Assembly (NCBI GenBank): GCA_963082875.1
Contig: OY720098.1
Location: 2,480,001-2,544,000, forward strand
Direction of reading: 5' to 3'
Length of the DNA: 64,000 bases
Source of the DNA: Corella eumyota
Lineage: Eukaryota > Chordata > Ascidiacea > Phlebobranchia > Corellidae
Shown here piece after piece: positions 48,647-60,083 of this stretch. A model generated the notes under the pieces. It saw only the letters and a list, made by a program, of their open reading frames with translations, ran no database searches and had not been told where the DNA came from. Position 1 is the first letter of the stretch; each line of letters opens with the position of its first letter. The position numbers and the translations under genes were made by a program.

Positions 48647-49895
48647 ATGAACAAGTTAGTTTTAAGTTTGATGATTTTAAGTTTAAATGTTGTAAATGGA
48701 CAACAATGGTATGCATATGAAGGTGTAGAATATCATTTTGGACCCATTGTTAATAGTTACGACTCAGCAAAAACAAGATGTACAGAATTAAATGCTAAGT
48801 TGGTAACTCTTAAAACTTCTAAAATTCGTGGTTTTATTAATCAAACAATGTATTTGATCAAAGGTAAAAATATTAAATAAGTTTTTCTGTTTATATCTGA
48901 GTATAATATTAACAAAAATTTATATGTTATTTAAGGACAAAGTTCAAGTTATTATATCGGCCTAACTCGACAAATTCCAAACCAAAACAATTCTTCTTTT
49001 ATTTGGTCTGATGGGACAACTCTAACTAGTAGCCAGTCTAACTGGGACACTTATGAACCTAATAATGGGGGTGGTGGGAATGAAGACTGTGCCCGTATTA
49101 AAAGATGGTCCATAAAGTGGGCTGATAATAAATGCAATGAGCAAGAAAGATATATTTGCCAACGACATTTACCAAGTAATTAATATTTAGGTCATGTTTT
49201 AGGTGGTTAAGTTTAAAGAAATGCACAAAACTTATTATTTGAATTTTCAATCACAAAGCAACAATAATATTCACCAAAATTTAACAAAAATTGATTGTTA
49301 ACATAGCTACAACAACAACAACCACAAAAACAAAAGTGACAACAATTCCAACATCAGCTACAACAACCCTGACAATGACTGTGACAAAAATGTTTACAAA
49401 TACAACAACAGAACCAACAACATTAACCAATCTAAATCTGGCAACAACAAATCCTACAACTAAACTACATCAATGTGAAGTAAACAACAACTTTAAATTC
49501 ACTTTTTAGCATAACTATAAAATAGATAAATTAATATAAAGTTAATAATCAGAATAAATACTTTCTAATTAAGTAAAAATCAATTTTATGTTTAGAGCAA
49601 TAATCCATTTACAGTTGCATTTGCAATTACTGGAACGCTTCTACTTTTTTCAGTTCTTGTAAATCTCTACCTACTTTATAACAGAAAAAAGATTCAAAAT
49701 CCACCAGGTAAATATTTTAAAAAGCAGCTGTAAAATAAATGTGATATATAATATAAACATAACAGTTTTTAAGCATCTACTCATTTGTAACACAAATGTT
49801 ACAGCAGTTAACTTTGTTTCTTATATACAGATAATCAAAAAATACAGAAAACTTCCAACCAACAAGAAAGTATTTATGAAAATCATAAAATCTAA
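48647..49895 (+). CDS. CTL2: type I membrane C-type lectin receptor (B type)
   Basis: Exons 48647-48863, 48936-49175, 49307-49479, 49596-49707 and 49831-49895 join to 268 residues. The signal peptide is MNKLVLSLMILSLNVVNG. Lectin motifs are YIGLTRQ, TYEPNNGGG, NEDCAR and KWADNKC; NEDC with EPN is a canonical calcium site. The Thr-rich stalk is short and ends in HQCE, with a lone Cys that could pair chains. TM: VAFAITGTLLLFSVLVNLY, then NRKK. The tail ends QQESIYENHKI. An upstream in-frame ATG at 48602 exists, but the chosen one matches the paralogues. It is the first gene of the 6.9-kb unit. Confidence 0.88.
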
Positions 49896-50373
49896 CACTT
49901 TTAATATAAAAGCCTGCAAATATGTTAACCAAATGTTATGTTTTTTTATTGCATCAAACAAAAAACAGAACTTTTTGGCATATATATTTGCCAATTACAA
50001 ACCAGGCAAAAATCCCTTCTTAAAAATTGCAATTTAACCTTTATGTAAAAACCATTATAGTTGGTACATTGACAGAATAAACCAGAAATAATTGAATTTA
50101 TTATCTAACCATTAAATTAATAGAAGAGACAGTTAAATTGATGGAATAAAAAAAAATTGATCCATTGTATTTAGTATTTATAAATTTCCTATCTAATATA
50201 TGATAATCTCTATATGTATTTACAGAAGGCAAAATAAATATAAAAACTGTAATGCCAATGTTTTTTCCTTCTACACCCACTAATATAGAACTAACACTTA
50301 TATCATTAATATTTAATAAATAAATAAAAACATGATGTCTTAATTGTAACACAATTAACTTTTAACCTACATT

Positions 50374-50385
50374 ACAGATGTTTAT
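50374..50385 (+). promoter_or_regulatory. E-box/forkhead-like composite upstream of CTL3
   Basis: ACAGATGTTTAT, 105-116 bases before the ATG. The E-box variant is CAGATG while the TGTTTAT core is kept. Confidence 0.45.
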
Positions 50386-50489
50386 ATAATAACTAAAAGG
50401 ATGTTGTGTTAGTAAATCTTATCAATAAATAGCCAAGAAACATGAACAAAAGTTCATTAAGTCAAAGTTTAAGTAGCCTTAATTTAAAT

Positions 50490-51410
50490 ATGAACAAGTT
50501 AGTTTTAAGTTTGATGATTTTAAGTTTAAATGTTGTAAATGGGCAACAATGGTATGCATATGAAGGAGTAGAATATAACTTTGGATCAAGTTTGACTACT
50601 TATGAAACAGCAAAAACCAACTGTGCATTTTTAAATGCTTCATTAGCAACTCTTAAAACCTCTGAAATTCGTGATTTTATTCAACAAACCTTAAATTCAA
50701 CAGGAGGTAAAAGAAATGAAGTTTATTATGAAAAAAACTCTATTTTTCTATATTTAAGTAAATTTTACTAAATAACAGCATTATTTCATTGAAGGTTCAG
50801 GTTCAAATTATTACATTGGCCTTACTCGAAAAATTCCAAACCAAGATAATTCCTCCTTTATTTGGTCTGATGGAACAAATCTAACTAGTGACCAGTCTAA
50901 CTGGGATAGAGATAATGCAAGTAATGTATTTGAGCCTAATAATGGTGGTGCTGAGAATGAAAATTGTGTACTTATTAAAGGTTGGAGTTCTAAATGGTTC
51001 GATTACAGTTGTAACGAATATAATGAAAAATTTATTTGCCAGCGTACACTACCAAGTAAGTATTATTTAAGGAAAAAAATTTAAAGAAGTTAAATCACTG
51101 AAATTATTGCTCAAAATTAACAACCACTCTAAATAAAACATAAATTGTTAACTTAGCCACAACAACAACTGCAACAATCCCTACAACCAAAACAACTACT
51201 ACAACAATCCCTACAACCAAAACAACTACTACTACAATCCCTACAACTACAACTAAAACAATAACTACAACAATCCCTACAACAAAAACAACACCTACAA
51301 CAATCCCTACAGCTACAACAGTTCCTACAACAAAAACAACACTTACAACAATCCCTACAACCAAAACAACAATAATAGAAACAGCCAAAAAAATAAGAAT
51401 AACTACATAA
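50490..51410 (+). CDS. CTL3: C-type lectin (C type) with stop in the stalk
   Basis: Exons 50490-50706, 50795-51055 and 51157 onwards. The lectin domain is complete: YYIGLTRKIPNQ, VFEPNNGGA, NENCVL, KWFDYSCNEY and FICQ. The stalk has repeated TIPTTKTTT units. An in-frame TAA at 51408-51410 ends the frame before the TM exon, where CTL6 and CTL8 stay open. As read it is a secreted lectin-mucin protein. The TM exon (51598-51696) and tail exon (51790-51857, ending YENHKI) remain intact downstream, so the loss looks recent. An allele without the stop, or a sequencing error, is possible. Confidence 0.82.
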
Positions 51411-51597
51411 GCAACCACAACAACAAAACCTTCAACTGAACAAAAACAACAACAATTCCAGGTTATAATTAACATACAAAAACCCAATATGATTGTATTG
51501 TTGGTTTATCATAGATGACAACACTAAAGTTAATAGTCTAAAGTGTTTAGTTAATATTTTTTTAACCATGTAAAAATTACTTTTTAGACCAACCTAC

Positions 51598-51857
51598 TTA
51601 TAGTATCATTGGCAATAACAGGATCATTTTTATTCAACTCCCTCCTTGTGAATTTTGTTTTACTCTACAAATTGAAAACAAAGACAACCACAAAATGTAA
51701 ATATTTTTATAAAATGTTACCATAGCATATAATATTATTTTTGCTATATTACAAACTGTAAAATTTAAATTTTTTGGATTTTTTTTTAGATGATTTAAAG
51801 AAAACACAGAATATTCCCCAAAAACAAGAAATTATTTACGAAAATCATAAAATCTAA
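51598..51857 (+). other. Unused TM and tail exons of CTL3
   Basis: The exon at 51598-51696 encodes a membrane span (LLIVSLAITGSFLFNSLLVN) and the exon at 51790-51857 the tail ending EIIYENHKI. Both keep splice sites and frame. They lie after the in-frame stop and would be translated only if the stop is absent or skipped. Confidence 0.7.
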
Positions 51858-52313
51858 AACTTTTAAAATAAAAGCCTGTAAATAAAGGAACCAAATGTAT
51901 AATGTTTTATAGTATGCAATAAACTAGCATATTTGGCACACAGAAACCATTTATGATTTAACCTTCATGTGACAGTAATAGCCAAAATTATAAAAAAAAA
52001 TAATCCTAATGTAAATATAATAAAAAAATATTGCATAAAATAAACCGAGCAAATAAAAAATATTATATAAACCATTATGTTTATTATTTTTATTTAAAAT
52101 TTCTTATGTAATGCATATAAGTCCTTATATTTACAGGATGCAAAATAAACATTTAAACTGTAACACCAATGTCTTTTCCTTTTACACCTACTCATATTAA
52201 TTAACACATTTGTTATTATTATTTTATAAATAAATAAAAAACATGATCGTCTAAAACTTAACACAATTAACTTATAACCTACATTACACATGTTTATACA
52301 ATAACTAAAAGGA

Positions 52314-52720
52314 CGTTGTGTTAATACCCACTTATAGTATCATTGGCAATAAGTAAATTATCTTTATATTCCTGTTAATCTTATGTTTTTAACCCGCTTA
52401 AAAAAAGGAAAAATTAAAATATTTCTGTATAGTTGCATATTACCCAAAAAAAAAATTAAAATATGTCAACCAAAAAAATTAAAATATTTCTGTATAGTTG
52501 CATATTAACAAGTAGTACTCATTTACTCAATAATACAGTTTTTATAAAATGCTTTTTGAAGTTAAAATAATGTTTTATAACATTTAACATACATTTTTGC
52601 TATATTAGAAATCTTAAAATTTTCTATGATTTCATTATTATAGATGCTTTAAAAAAAACACGAAATACTTGAAAGAATTTATGCAAAACCATACAATTTA
52701 AAACTTAAAAAAACGGCAGT
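52314..52720 (+). pseudogene. Relic of a C-type lectin gene: promoter joined to TM exon, plus tail exon
   Basis: A promoter-like stretch similar to that upstream of CTL3 (ending AGGACGTTGTGTTA) runs straight into CTTATAGTATCATTGGCAAT, which matches the start of the CTL3 TM exon. A decayed tail exon follows near 52644 (ATGCTTTAAAAAAAACACG). Signal, lectin and stalk exons are missing. The same relic recurs at 59230-59530 and at the right edge of the window. Confidence 0.65.
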
Positions 52721-53180
52721 TTGTTAACCAGGCGTATAATGCTTTAAGTCTAAAACTAAAAAAAGACGCATTTTTGCATATACAAATATAAGTTTTATAG
52801 TAGAGTACCTAATCCCAGCATTATGTTTGGATTATAGTGCTTAAAAGTAATTCCTATTTACAACAAAAATGTGACGTTAAAACCACAATGTTAAAACCAC
52901 AAAACCAGTTTATACCATCATGTTTTATAATCTTATCTGTTATTAGTTTTTTAAACTGTTAAAGTATTGGTCATAATGATTATGCCTATATAATAATGTT
53001 AAAAACACGATGCATGTTATTAAGTTTTCCTACACTCTGTAAAAATAACATTTAAATGACAAACAAAAAATAAATACTAGGTTTTTAATTACACCTACTA
53101 ATAATTTATTACCAAGTATTCTTCTAAATCTGTAACATGACAATACTATGACAGATTATAGGCAACTTATAACATGTATT

Positions 53181-53192
53181 ACACATGTTTAT
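53181..53192 (+). promoter_or_regulatory. E-box/forkhead-like composite upstream of CTL4
   Basis: ACACATGTTTAT, 108-119 bases before the ATG and about 36 bases upstream of the TATA box. Confidence 0.45.
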
Positions 53193-53227
53193 TCACACAC
53201 ATGAAATTTTATAATATCAAATCTTCA

Positions 53228-53236
53228 TATAAATAG
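53228..53236 (+). promoter_or_regulatory. TATA box of CTL4
   Basis: TATAAATAG lies 72 bases before the ATG, the same spacing as in CTL7 (60012-60020). Confidence 0.6.
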
Positions 53237-53299
53237 TCAAAAATAATAATTACATTTTTATTATTAGTTAAAATTTTGCAAAGCAACCTTAACTTAAAA

Positions 53300-54272
53300 A
53301 TGTACAAGTTAATTTTAATTTTAATAATTTTAAATTTAAATGTTGTGAATAGGCAACAATGGTATACATATGAGAGTGTAGAATATTACTTTGGATTAGA
53401 TGTTTTAAGTTATGACTTAGCAAACAAAAGATGTACAGAATTAAATGCTATGTTGGCAACTCTTAAAACTTCTGGAATTCAGAAATTTATTCAACAAACA
53501 ATTACTTCAATTAAAGGTAAATAAATAGGCTATAAAAATAAGTATTTAATACATATATAGTATTTTGTTTTACATTCAGGCAATTAACTTAATATTCTAC
53601 TGACAGATAAATTTATATTTTATTTAAGAACAAAGTTCAAAATATTACATTGGACTAACTCGACAAATTCCAAAGCAAACCAACTTTTCCTTTTTTTGGT
53701 CTGATGGGACAACTTTAACTAAGGAGCAATCTAACTGGGACTATGGTGAACCTAATAATGGGAAAAGTGGGAATGAAGATTGTGTCTTAGTTAAAAGTTG
53801 GAGTTTTAAGTGGGCCGACCTGTATTGCAATGTGCAAGCAAAATTTATTTGCCAAAAAAATTTACCAAGTAAGTCAGATTTAGATTAGGTTTTAGATAGT
53901 TTAATAAAAATACATTTTTAAGCAACAGTAACTTTAATTAAAACTAACACAAACTAATTGCTAACTTAGTGACAACAACAACAACAACAACTACAACCTC
54001 AACTGCAACAACAACAATCACAACAGTTTTAACAACAAGAGTAACTTTAAATACAACAACAACAACAGGACCAACAACATTAACCCAGTCAAACCCAACA
54101 ACTACAAATTTTACAACTGAACAACAATCACAGGTTAACAATAACTTAAATCAAACTTATACAATAATTATTATATACATACAAAATTAATTTTAGTTAA
54201 TAATTTTAAAAAAAGGCCATTTAATTAAACAAAAATAACTTTTATGTTTAGAACAACTCACAGTTTCATTGA
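53300..54272 (+). CDS. CTL4: C-type lectin (A type), predicted to lack its TM
   Basis: Exons 53300-53516, 53629-53868, 53970-54133 and 54252-54272. The signal peptide is MYKLILILIILNLNVVNR. Lectin motifs: YYIGLTRQIPKQ, YGEPNNGKS, NEDCVL, KWADLYC and FICQ. A Thr-rich stalk follows. The fourth exon, normally the TM, reads NNSQFH and then TGA; in the frame matching the paralogues' TM there is also a stop. The product would be secreted, about 213 residues. A tail exon with YENHKI survives at 54525-54589 but is out of reach. A TATA box lies 72 bases before the ATG. TTG-initiated upstream extension is not supported. Confidence 0.8.
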
Positions 54273-54524
54273 CAATTACTGAAACACTTCCATTCATTCC
54301 TATTCTTTCCAATTTCTAACTACTTTATAACAGAAAAAAGACTCAAAATCTACAAAGTAAATATCTTATATAGCACCTTTAAATAAATTTAAAATTTAAT
54401 ATGTTTTCAAACACAAAACAGTTTTTAGGCATCTACACATTTGAAAGACTAATAAAACAGCAATGAATTTTGGTTGATATATAAAATTATTAAATTGTTA
54501 ATTTACCTCATTTCTTTTTGACAG

Positions 54525-54589
54525 ATAATCAAAAAGTGCAGAATAATTCCAACCAACAAGAAAGTATTTACGAAAATCATAAAATCTAA
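54525..54589 (+). pseudogene. Orphan tail exon of CTL4
   Basis: After an acceptor (TTTTTGACAG) the exon reads DNQKVQNNSNQQ, then ESIYENHKI and stop. It is intact but follows the broken TM exon. A second, decayed tail-like exon lies near 54829-54880. Confidence 0.7.
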
Positions 54590-54828
54590 TACTTTTAATA
54601 TAAAAGTATGGAAACAAGTTAACCAAATTTAATTTTTTTATTGCATACCTCAACCAAAAAAATTAATGTTTTGGCATATATTTTTGCAAATGACTTTAAA
54701 TTTATTGTAACATATGATTGATTTTGCATTTTAAAATGTATGACATATGTTACAGGGCTAGTTATAAGATGTAATTTTTAATACGACTGTGTTAATTTTT
54801 TTTTTTTATATATGATTCCTTTTTTAGA

Positions 54829-54880
54829 TAATTTAAAGAAAAAATAAAAACCATAATATCTAAAACTTCGAAAAAAAACA
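54829..54880 (+). pseudogene. Decayed extra lectin tail exon
   Basis: TAGATAATTTAAAGAAAA followed by CCATAATATCTAAAAC resembles the CTL tail exon with its middle lost. A counterpart lies at 61223-61265, downstream of CTL7. Confidence 0.5.
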
Positions 54881-55538
54881 TGTTAATATCGTACACCAAA
54901 ATTTGATTTCTAAAACTTAAAAAAAAACATCATAGTATTGTACATCAAAATTAAAAAAAAAACATGTATATAAATAAATTAATAAAACAGTAAACAGACA
55001 AAAAATTTTACTAAAAAAATATGTTATGTAGAAAATTAAATTAAAATAAGAGGGGACAAAATGTTTTAAGCAAAAAATTATTGCAACAAAAATGTAATTT
55101 CATATATATAACTAAATGTATTGTGAAACTAAGTAAAATAATGTTGTTTTATTTTAAAACAATGTGTATGTTGTAATCATTTTGTGTCAGATATGTTTTA
55201 TCACTGTTTGTTATATTTAAAATAGTCTTAATACTATTTAAAATGTCCATTAGACATCATTATAATGTTATTAAACAAACATGTACAATGCATGACTGTG
55301 TGTTAGTGTTTGTAGGCTCTTTATATTTTTAAACACCACTTTTTTTCAAATACACCTACTTATAACCAACCTACATATTATTCAACTATGACATCACAAC
55401 ACCGTGTCTTATCTAAACACAATTTTACACATTTAAGCAGTATGACAACAAAAACTTTCTTATTTATTTTTATGTATGAATATTATAAGAGTAGTATTTA
55501 GTTTCATAAGACTAAGTGTAACAGGTATTGTACTTAAA

Positions 55539-56799
55539 ATGAACAAGTTAGTTTTAAGTTTGATGATTTTAAGTTTAAATATTGTAAATGGGCAACAATG
55601 GTATACATATGAGGGTGTAAAATATCACTTTAGAGCAGATGTTTATAGTTATGACACAGCAAAAACAAAATGCACAGAATTAAATGCTAGATTGGCAACT
55701 CTTAAAAATTCTGAAATTCGAGGTTTTATTAATCAAACAATATATTTAATCAAAGGTAAAAATATTAAATAAGTTTTTCTGTTTATATCTGAGCATAATA
55801 TTAACAAAAATTTATATGTTATTAAAGGACAAAGTTCAAGATATTATATTGGTCTTACTCGACAAATTCCAAACCAAGACAATTCCCCTTTTATTTGGTC
55901 TGATGGAACAACTTTAACTGTTGACCAATCTAACTGGGACAGATATGGTGGGGTGATGGAACCTAATAATGGGGGTGCTAAAAATGAAAATTGTGTTTTA
56001 GTTAAAGGTTGGTTTTCAAAGTGGGCTGATATTAAATGCAATGAGCAGGCAAGATTTATTTGCCAACGACATTTACCAAGTAATTAATATTTAGGTCATG
56101 TTTTAGGTGGTTATATTTAAAGAAATGCACAAAACTTATTAATTGAATTTTCAATCACAAGGCAACAATAATATTCAGCAAAATTTAACAAAAATTGATT
56201 GTTAACATAGCTACAACAACAACAACCACAAAAACAAAAGTAACAACAATTCCAACATCAGCTACAACAACCCTGACAATGACTGTAACAAAAATGTTTA
56301 CAAATACAACAACAGAACCAACAACATTAAGTAATCTAAATCTGGCAACAACAAATCCTACAACTAAACTACATCAATGTGAAGTAAATAACAACTTAAT
56401 ATCCACTTTTTAGCATAACTATAAAACAGATAAATTATTATAAAGTTAATAATTAGAATAAATACATTCTAATAAAGTAAAAATTAATTTTATGTTTAGA
56501 GCAATAATCCACTCACAGTTGCATTTGCAATTACTGGAACGCTTCTACTTTTTTCAGTTCTTGTAAATCTCTACCTACTTTATAACAGAAAAAAGACTCA
56601 AAATCCACCAGGTAAATATTTTAAAAAGCAGCTGTAAAATAAATGTGATATATAATATAAACATAACAGTTTTTAAGCATCTAAGTATTTGTAACACAAA
56701 TGTTACAGCAGTTAACTTTGATTCTTTTATACAGATAATCAAAAAATACAGAAAACTTCCAACCAACAAGAAAGTATTTATGAAAATCATAAAATCTAA
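55539..56799 (+). CDS. CTL5: type I membrane C-type lectin receptor (B type)
   Basis: Exons 55539-55755, 55828-56079, 56211-56383, 56500-56611 and 56735-56799 give 272 residues, open throughout. It is the counterpart of CTL2 in the next 6.9-kb unit. The mature start is QQWYTYEGVKYHFRADVYS. Lectin motifs: YYIGLTRQIPNQ, RYGGVMEPNNGG, NENCVL, KWADIKC and FICQ. Four extra codons before EPN lengthen the sugar-binding loop compared with CTL2. The stalk ends in HQCE as in CTL2. The TM exon and tail (ESIYENHKI) are almost the same as in CTL2, while the lectin exon is more diverged. Confidence 0.88.
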
Positions 56800-57285
56800 C
56801 ACTTTTAATATAAAAGCCTGCAAATATGTTAACCAAATGTTATGTTTTTTTATTGCATCAAACAAAAAACAGAACTTTTTGGTATATATATTTGCCAATT
56901 ACAAACCAGGCAAAAATCCCTTCTTAAAAATTGCAATTTAACCTTTATGTAAAAACCATTATAGTTGGTACATTGACAGAATAAACCAGAAATAATTGAA
57001 TTTATTATCTAACCATTAAATTAATAGAATAGACAGTTAAATTGATGGAATAAAAAAAATTGATCCATTGTATTTAGTATTTATTCTATTACAAATTTCC
57101 TATCTAATATATGATAATCTCTATATGTATTTACAGAAGGCAAAATAAATATAAAAACTGTAATTCCAATGTTTTTTCCTTCTACACCCACTAATATAGA
57201 ACTGACACATATATTATTATTGTTTAATAAATTTATAAAAACATGATTGTCTTAATTGTAACACAATCAACTTTTAACATGCATT

Positions 57286-57297
57286 ACAGATGTTTAT
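57286..57297 (+). promoter_or_regulatory. E-box/forkhead-like composite upstream of CTL6
   Basis: ACAGATGTTTAT, 106-117 bases before the ATG, as in CTL3. Confidence 0.45.
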
Positions 57298-57402
57298 ATA
57301 ATAACTAAAAGGATGTTGTGTTAGTAAATCTTATCAATAAATAGCCAAGAAACATGAACAAAAGTTCATTAAGTCAAAGTTTAAGTAGCCTTAATTTTAA
57401 AT

Positions 57403-58771
57403 ATGAACAACTTAATTTTAAGTTTAATGATTTTAAGTTTAAATGTTGTAAATGGGCAACAATGGTATGCATATGAGGGAGTAGAATATAACTTTGGATC
57501 AAGTTTGACTACTTATGAAACAGCAAAAACCAACTGTGCATTTTTAAATGCTTCGTTAGCAACTCTTAAAACCTCTGAAATTCGTGATTTTATTCAACAA
57601 ACCTTGAATTCAACAGGAGGTAAAAGAAACGAAGTTTAATATGAAAAATATTTTTCCATATTTAGATAAATTTTACTAAATAACAGCATTATTTCATTGA
57701 AGGTTCAGGTTCAAATTATTATATTGGCCTTACTCGAAAAATTCCAAACCAAGATAATTCCTCCTTTATTTGGTCTGATGGAACAAATCTAACTAGTGAC
57801 CAGTCTAACTGGGATAGAGATAATGCAAGTAATGTATATGAACCAAATAATGCTGGTGCTGGGAATGAAAATTGTGTACTTATTAAAGGTTGGACTTCTA
57901 AATGGTTCGATTACAGTTGTAACGAATATAATGAAAAATTTATTTGTCAGCGTACACTACCAAGTAAGTATTATTTAAGAAAAAATTTTAAAGGAGTTGA
58001 AAATAAATCACTGAAATTATTGCTTAAAAATAACAACCAGTCCAAATAAAACAATTATAAATTCTTAACTTAGCTACAACAACAATAGCAACAACATCTA
58101 CAACAATCCCTACAACTAAAACAACAACTATCCCTAAAACTACAACTACAACAATCCTTATAACTACAATAATCCCTACAGCTACAACAGACCCTACAGT
58201 AAAAACAACATCTACAACAATCCCTACAGCTACAACAGACCCTACAACCAAAACAACACCTACAACAATCCCTACAACCAAAACAACAACAATAGAAACT
58301 GTGCAAAAAACAAGTGTAACCAAAGAAACAACAACAACAACACCTTCAACTAAACAAAAACAACAACAATCCCAGGTTATAATTAACATACAAAAACCCA
58401 TTATGATTGTATTGTTGGTTTATTATAGATGACAACACTAAAGTTAATAGTCTAAAGTGTTTAGTTAATATTTTTTTAACCATGTAAAAATTACTTTTTA
58501 GACCAACCTACTTATAGTATCATTGGCAATAACAGGATCATTTTTATTCAACTCCCTCCTTGTGAATTTTGTTTTACTCTACAAATTGAAAACAAAGACA
58601 ACCACAAAATGTAAATATCTTTATAAAATGTTACCATAGCATATAATATTATTTTTGCTATATTACAAACTGTAAAATTTAAATTTTTTGGATTTTTTTT
58701 TAGATGATTTAAAGAAAACACAGAATATTCCCCAAAAACAAGAAATTATTTACGAAAATCATAAAATCTAA
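57403..58771 (+). CDS. CTL6: type I membrane C-type lectin receptor (C type)
   Basis: Exons 57403-57619, 57703-57963, 58074-58375, 58502-58610 and 58704-58771 give 318 residues, open throughout. It is the intact counterpart of CTL3. Lectin motifs: YYIGLTRKIPNQ, VYEPNNAGA, NENCVL, KWFDYSCNEY and FICQRTLP. The stalk exon has about 100 residues rich in TIPTT, TTKTT and TATTDP repeats, longer than in A and B types. TM: LLIVSLAITGSFLFNSLLVN, then KLKTK. The tail ends QEIIYENHKI. Confidence 0.88.
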
Positions 58772-59229
58772 AACTTTTAAAATAAAAGCCTGTAAATAAA
58801 GGAACCAAATGTATAATGTTTTATAGTATGCAATAAACTAGCATATTTGGCACACAGAAACCATTTATGATTTAACCTTCATGTGACAGTATTAGCCAAA
58901 ATTATAAAAAAAAATAATCCTAATGTAAATATAATAAAAAAATATTGCATAAAATAAACCGAGTAAATAAAAAATATCATATAAACCATTTTAGTTATTA
59001 TTTTTATTTAAAATTTTATTATGTAATGCATATAAGTCCTTATATTTACAGGATGCAAAATAAATATTTAAACTGTAACACCAATGTCTTTTCCTTTTAC
59101 ACCTACTCTTATTTAACCAACACATTTGTTATTATTATCTTATAAATAAATAAAAACATGATCGCCTAAAACTTAACACAATTAACTCATAACCTACATT
59201 ACACATGTTTATATATTAACTTAAAGAAT

Positions 59230-59530
59230 GTTGTGTTAGTACCCACTTGTAGTATCATTGACAATAAGTAATATTTTTTTTATCCGTGTTAATCTTATGT
59301 TTTTTACCAGCTTAAAAAAAGGAAAAATTAAAATATTTCTGTATAGTTGCATAGAGTTTTTATAAAATGCTTTTTGACGTTAAAATAGTGTTTTATAACA
59401 TTTAACATACATTTTTGCTATATGAGAAACCATAAAATTTTATATGATTTCATTATTATAGATGCTTTAAAAAAAAAAAACGAAATACTTAAAAGAATTT
59501 AAATGCAAAACCATAGAATTTAAAACTTTA
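59230..59530 (+). pseudogene. Lectin gene relic, second copy
   Basis: Counterpart of 52314-52720 in the next unit: promoter-like DNA, a TM-exon start (CTTGTAGTATCATTGACAAT) and a decayed tail exon near 59460. It is shorter than the first relic by an internal loss of about 100 bases. Confidence 0.62.
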
Positions 59531-59963
59531 AATAAAAAAACAGCAATTTGTTAACCAGGCGTGTAATGCTTTAAGTCTAAAACTAAAAAATGACGCATTT
59601 TTGCATATACAAATATAAGTTTTATAGTAGAGTACCTAAACCCAGCATTATGTTTGGATTATAGTGCTTAAATGTAATTCCTATTTATAATAAAAACGTG
59701 ACGTTAAAACCATAATGTCGGTGTCCAGTTTATACCATCATGTTTTGTTATCTAATCTGTTATTAGTTTTTTAAACTGTTAAAGTATTGGTCATAGTTGA
59801 TTATGTCTATATAATAATGTTAAAAACTCGATGCATGTTATTAAGTACTCCTACACTACGTAAAAATAACATTTGAATGAAAATTACACCCACTAATAAT
59901 TGACAACCATGTATATTACAATTTTAACATAACAATACCATGACTAAACAACTAACATGCTTT

Positions 59964-59975
59964 ACACATGTTTAT
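59964..59975 (+). promoter_or_regulatory. E-box/forkhead-like composite upstream of CTL7
   Basis: ACACATGTTTAT, 109-120 bases before the ATG. Confidence 0.45.
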
Positions 59976-60011
59976 TTAATAACACAGGGAATTTTAGGTG
60001 TCAAACCTTTA

Positions 60012-60020
60012 TATAAATAG
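60012..60020 (+). promoter_or_regulatory. TATA box of CTL7
   Basis: TATAAATAG, 72 bases before the ATG, kept although the lectin domain was lost. Confidence 0.6.
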
Positions 60021-60083
60021 TCAAGAATAACAATTACATTTTTATTATTAGTTGAAATTTTGCAAAGCAACCTTAATTTAAAT

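Noticed and set aside
49741-50037. 98-residue plus-strand frame, repeated at 56645-56941
   Set aside because: It runs through the intron, tail exon and 3' UTR of CTL2 and CTL5 in another frame. Its conservation is explained by the recent unit duplication.
51104-51487. Long minus-strand frame rich in Val (VVVV repeats), and similar ones at 58024-58401 and 62552-62962
   Set aside because: These are reverse-complement readings of the Thr-rich stalk exons (ACA/ACC repeats give GTT/TGT). The plus-strand frame fits exon borders and the family.
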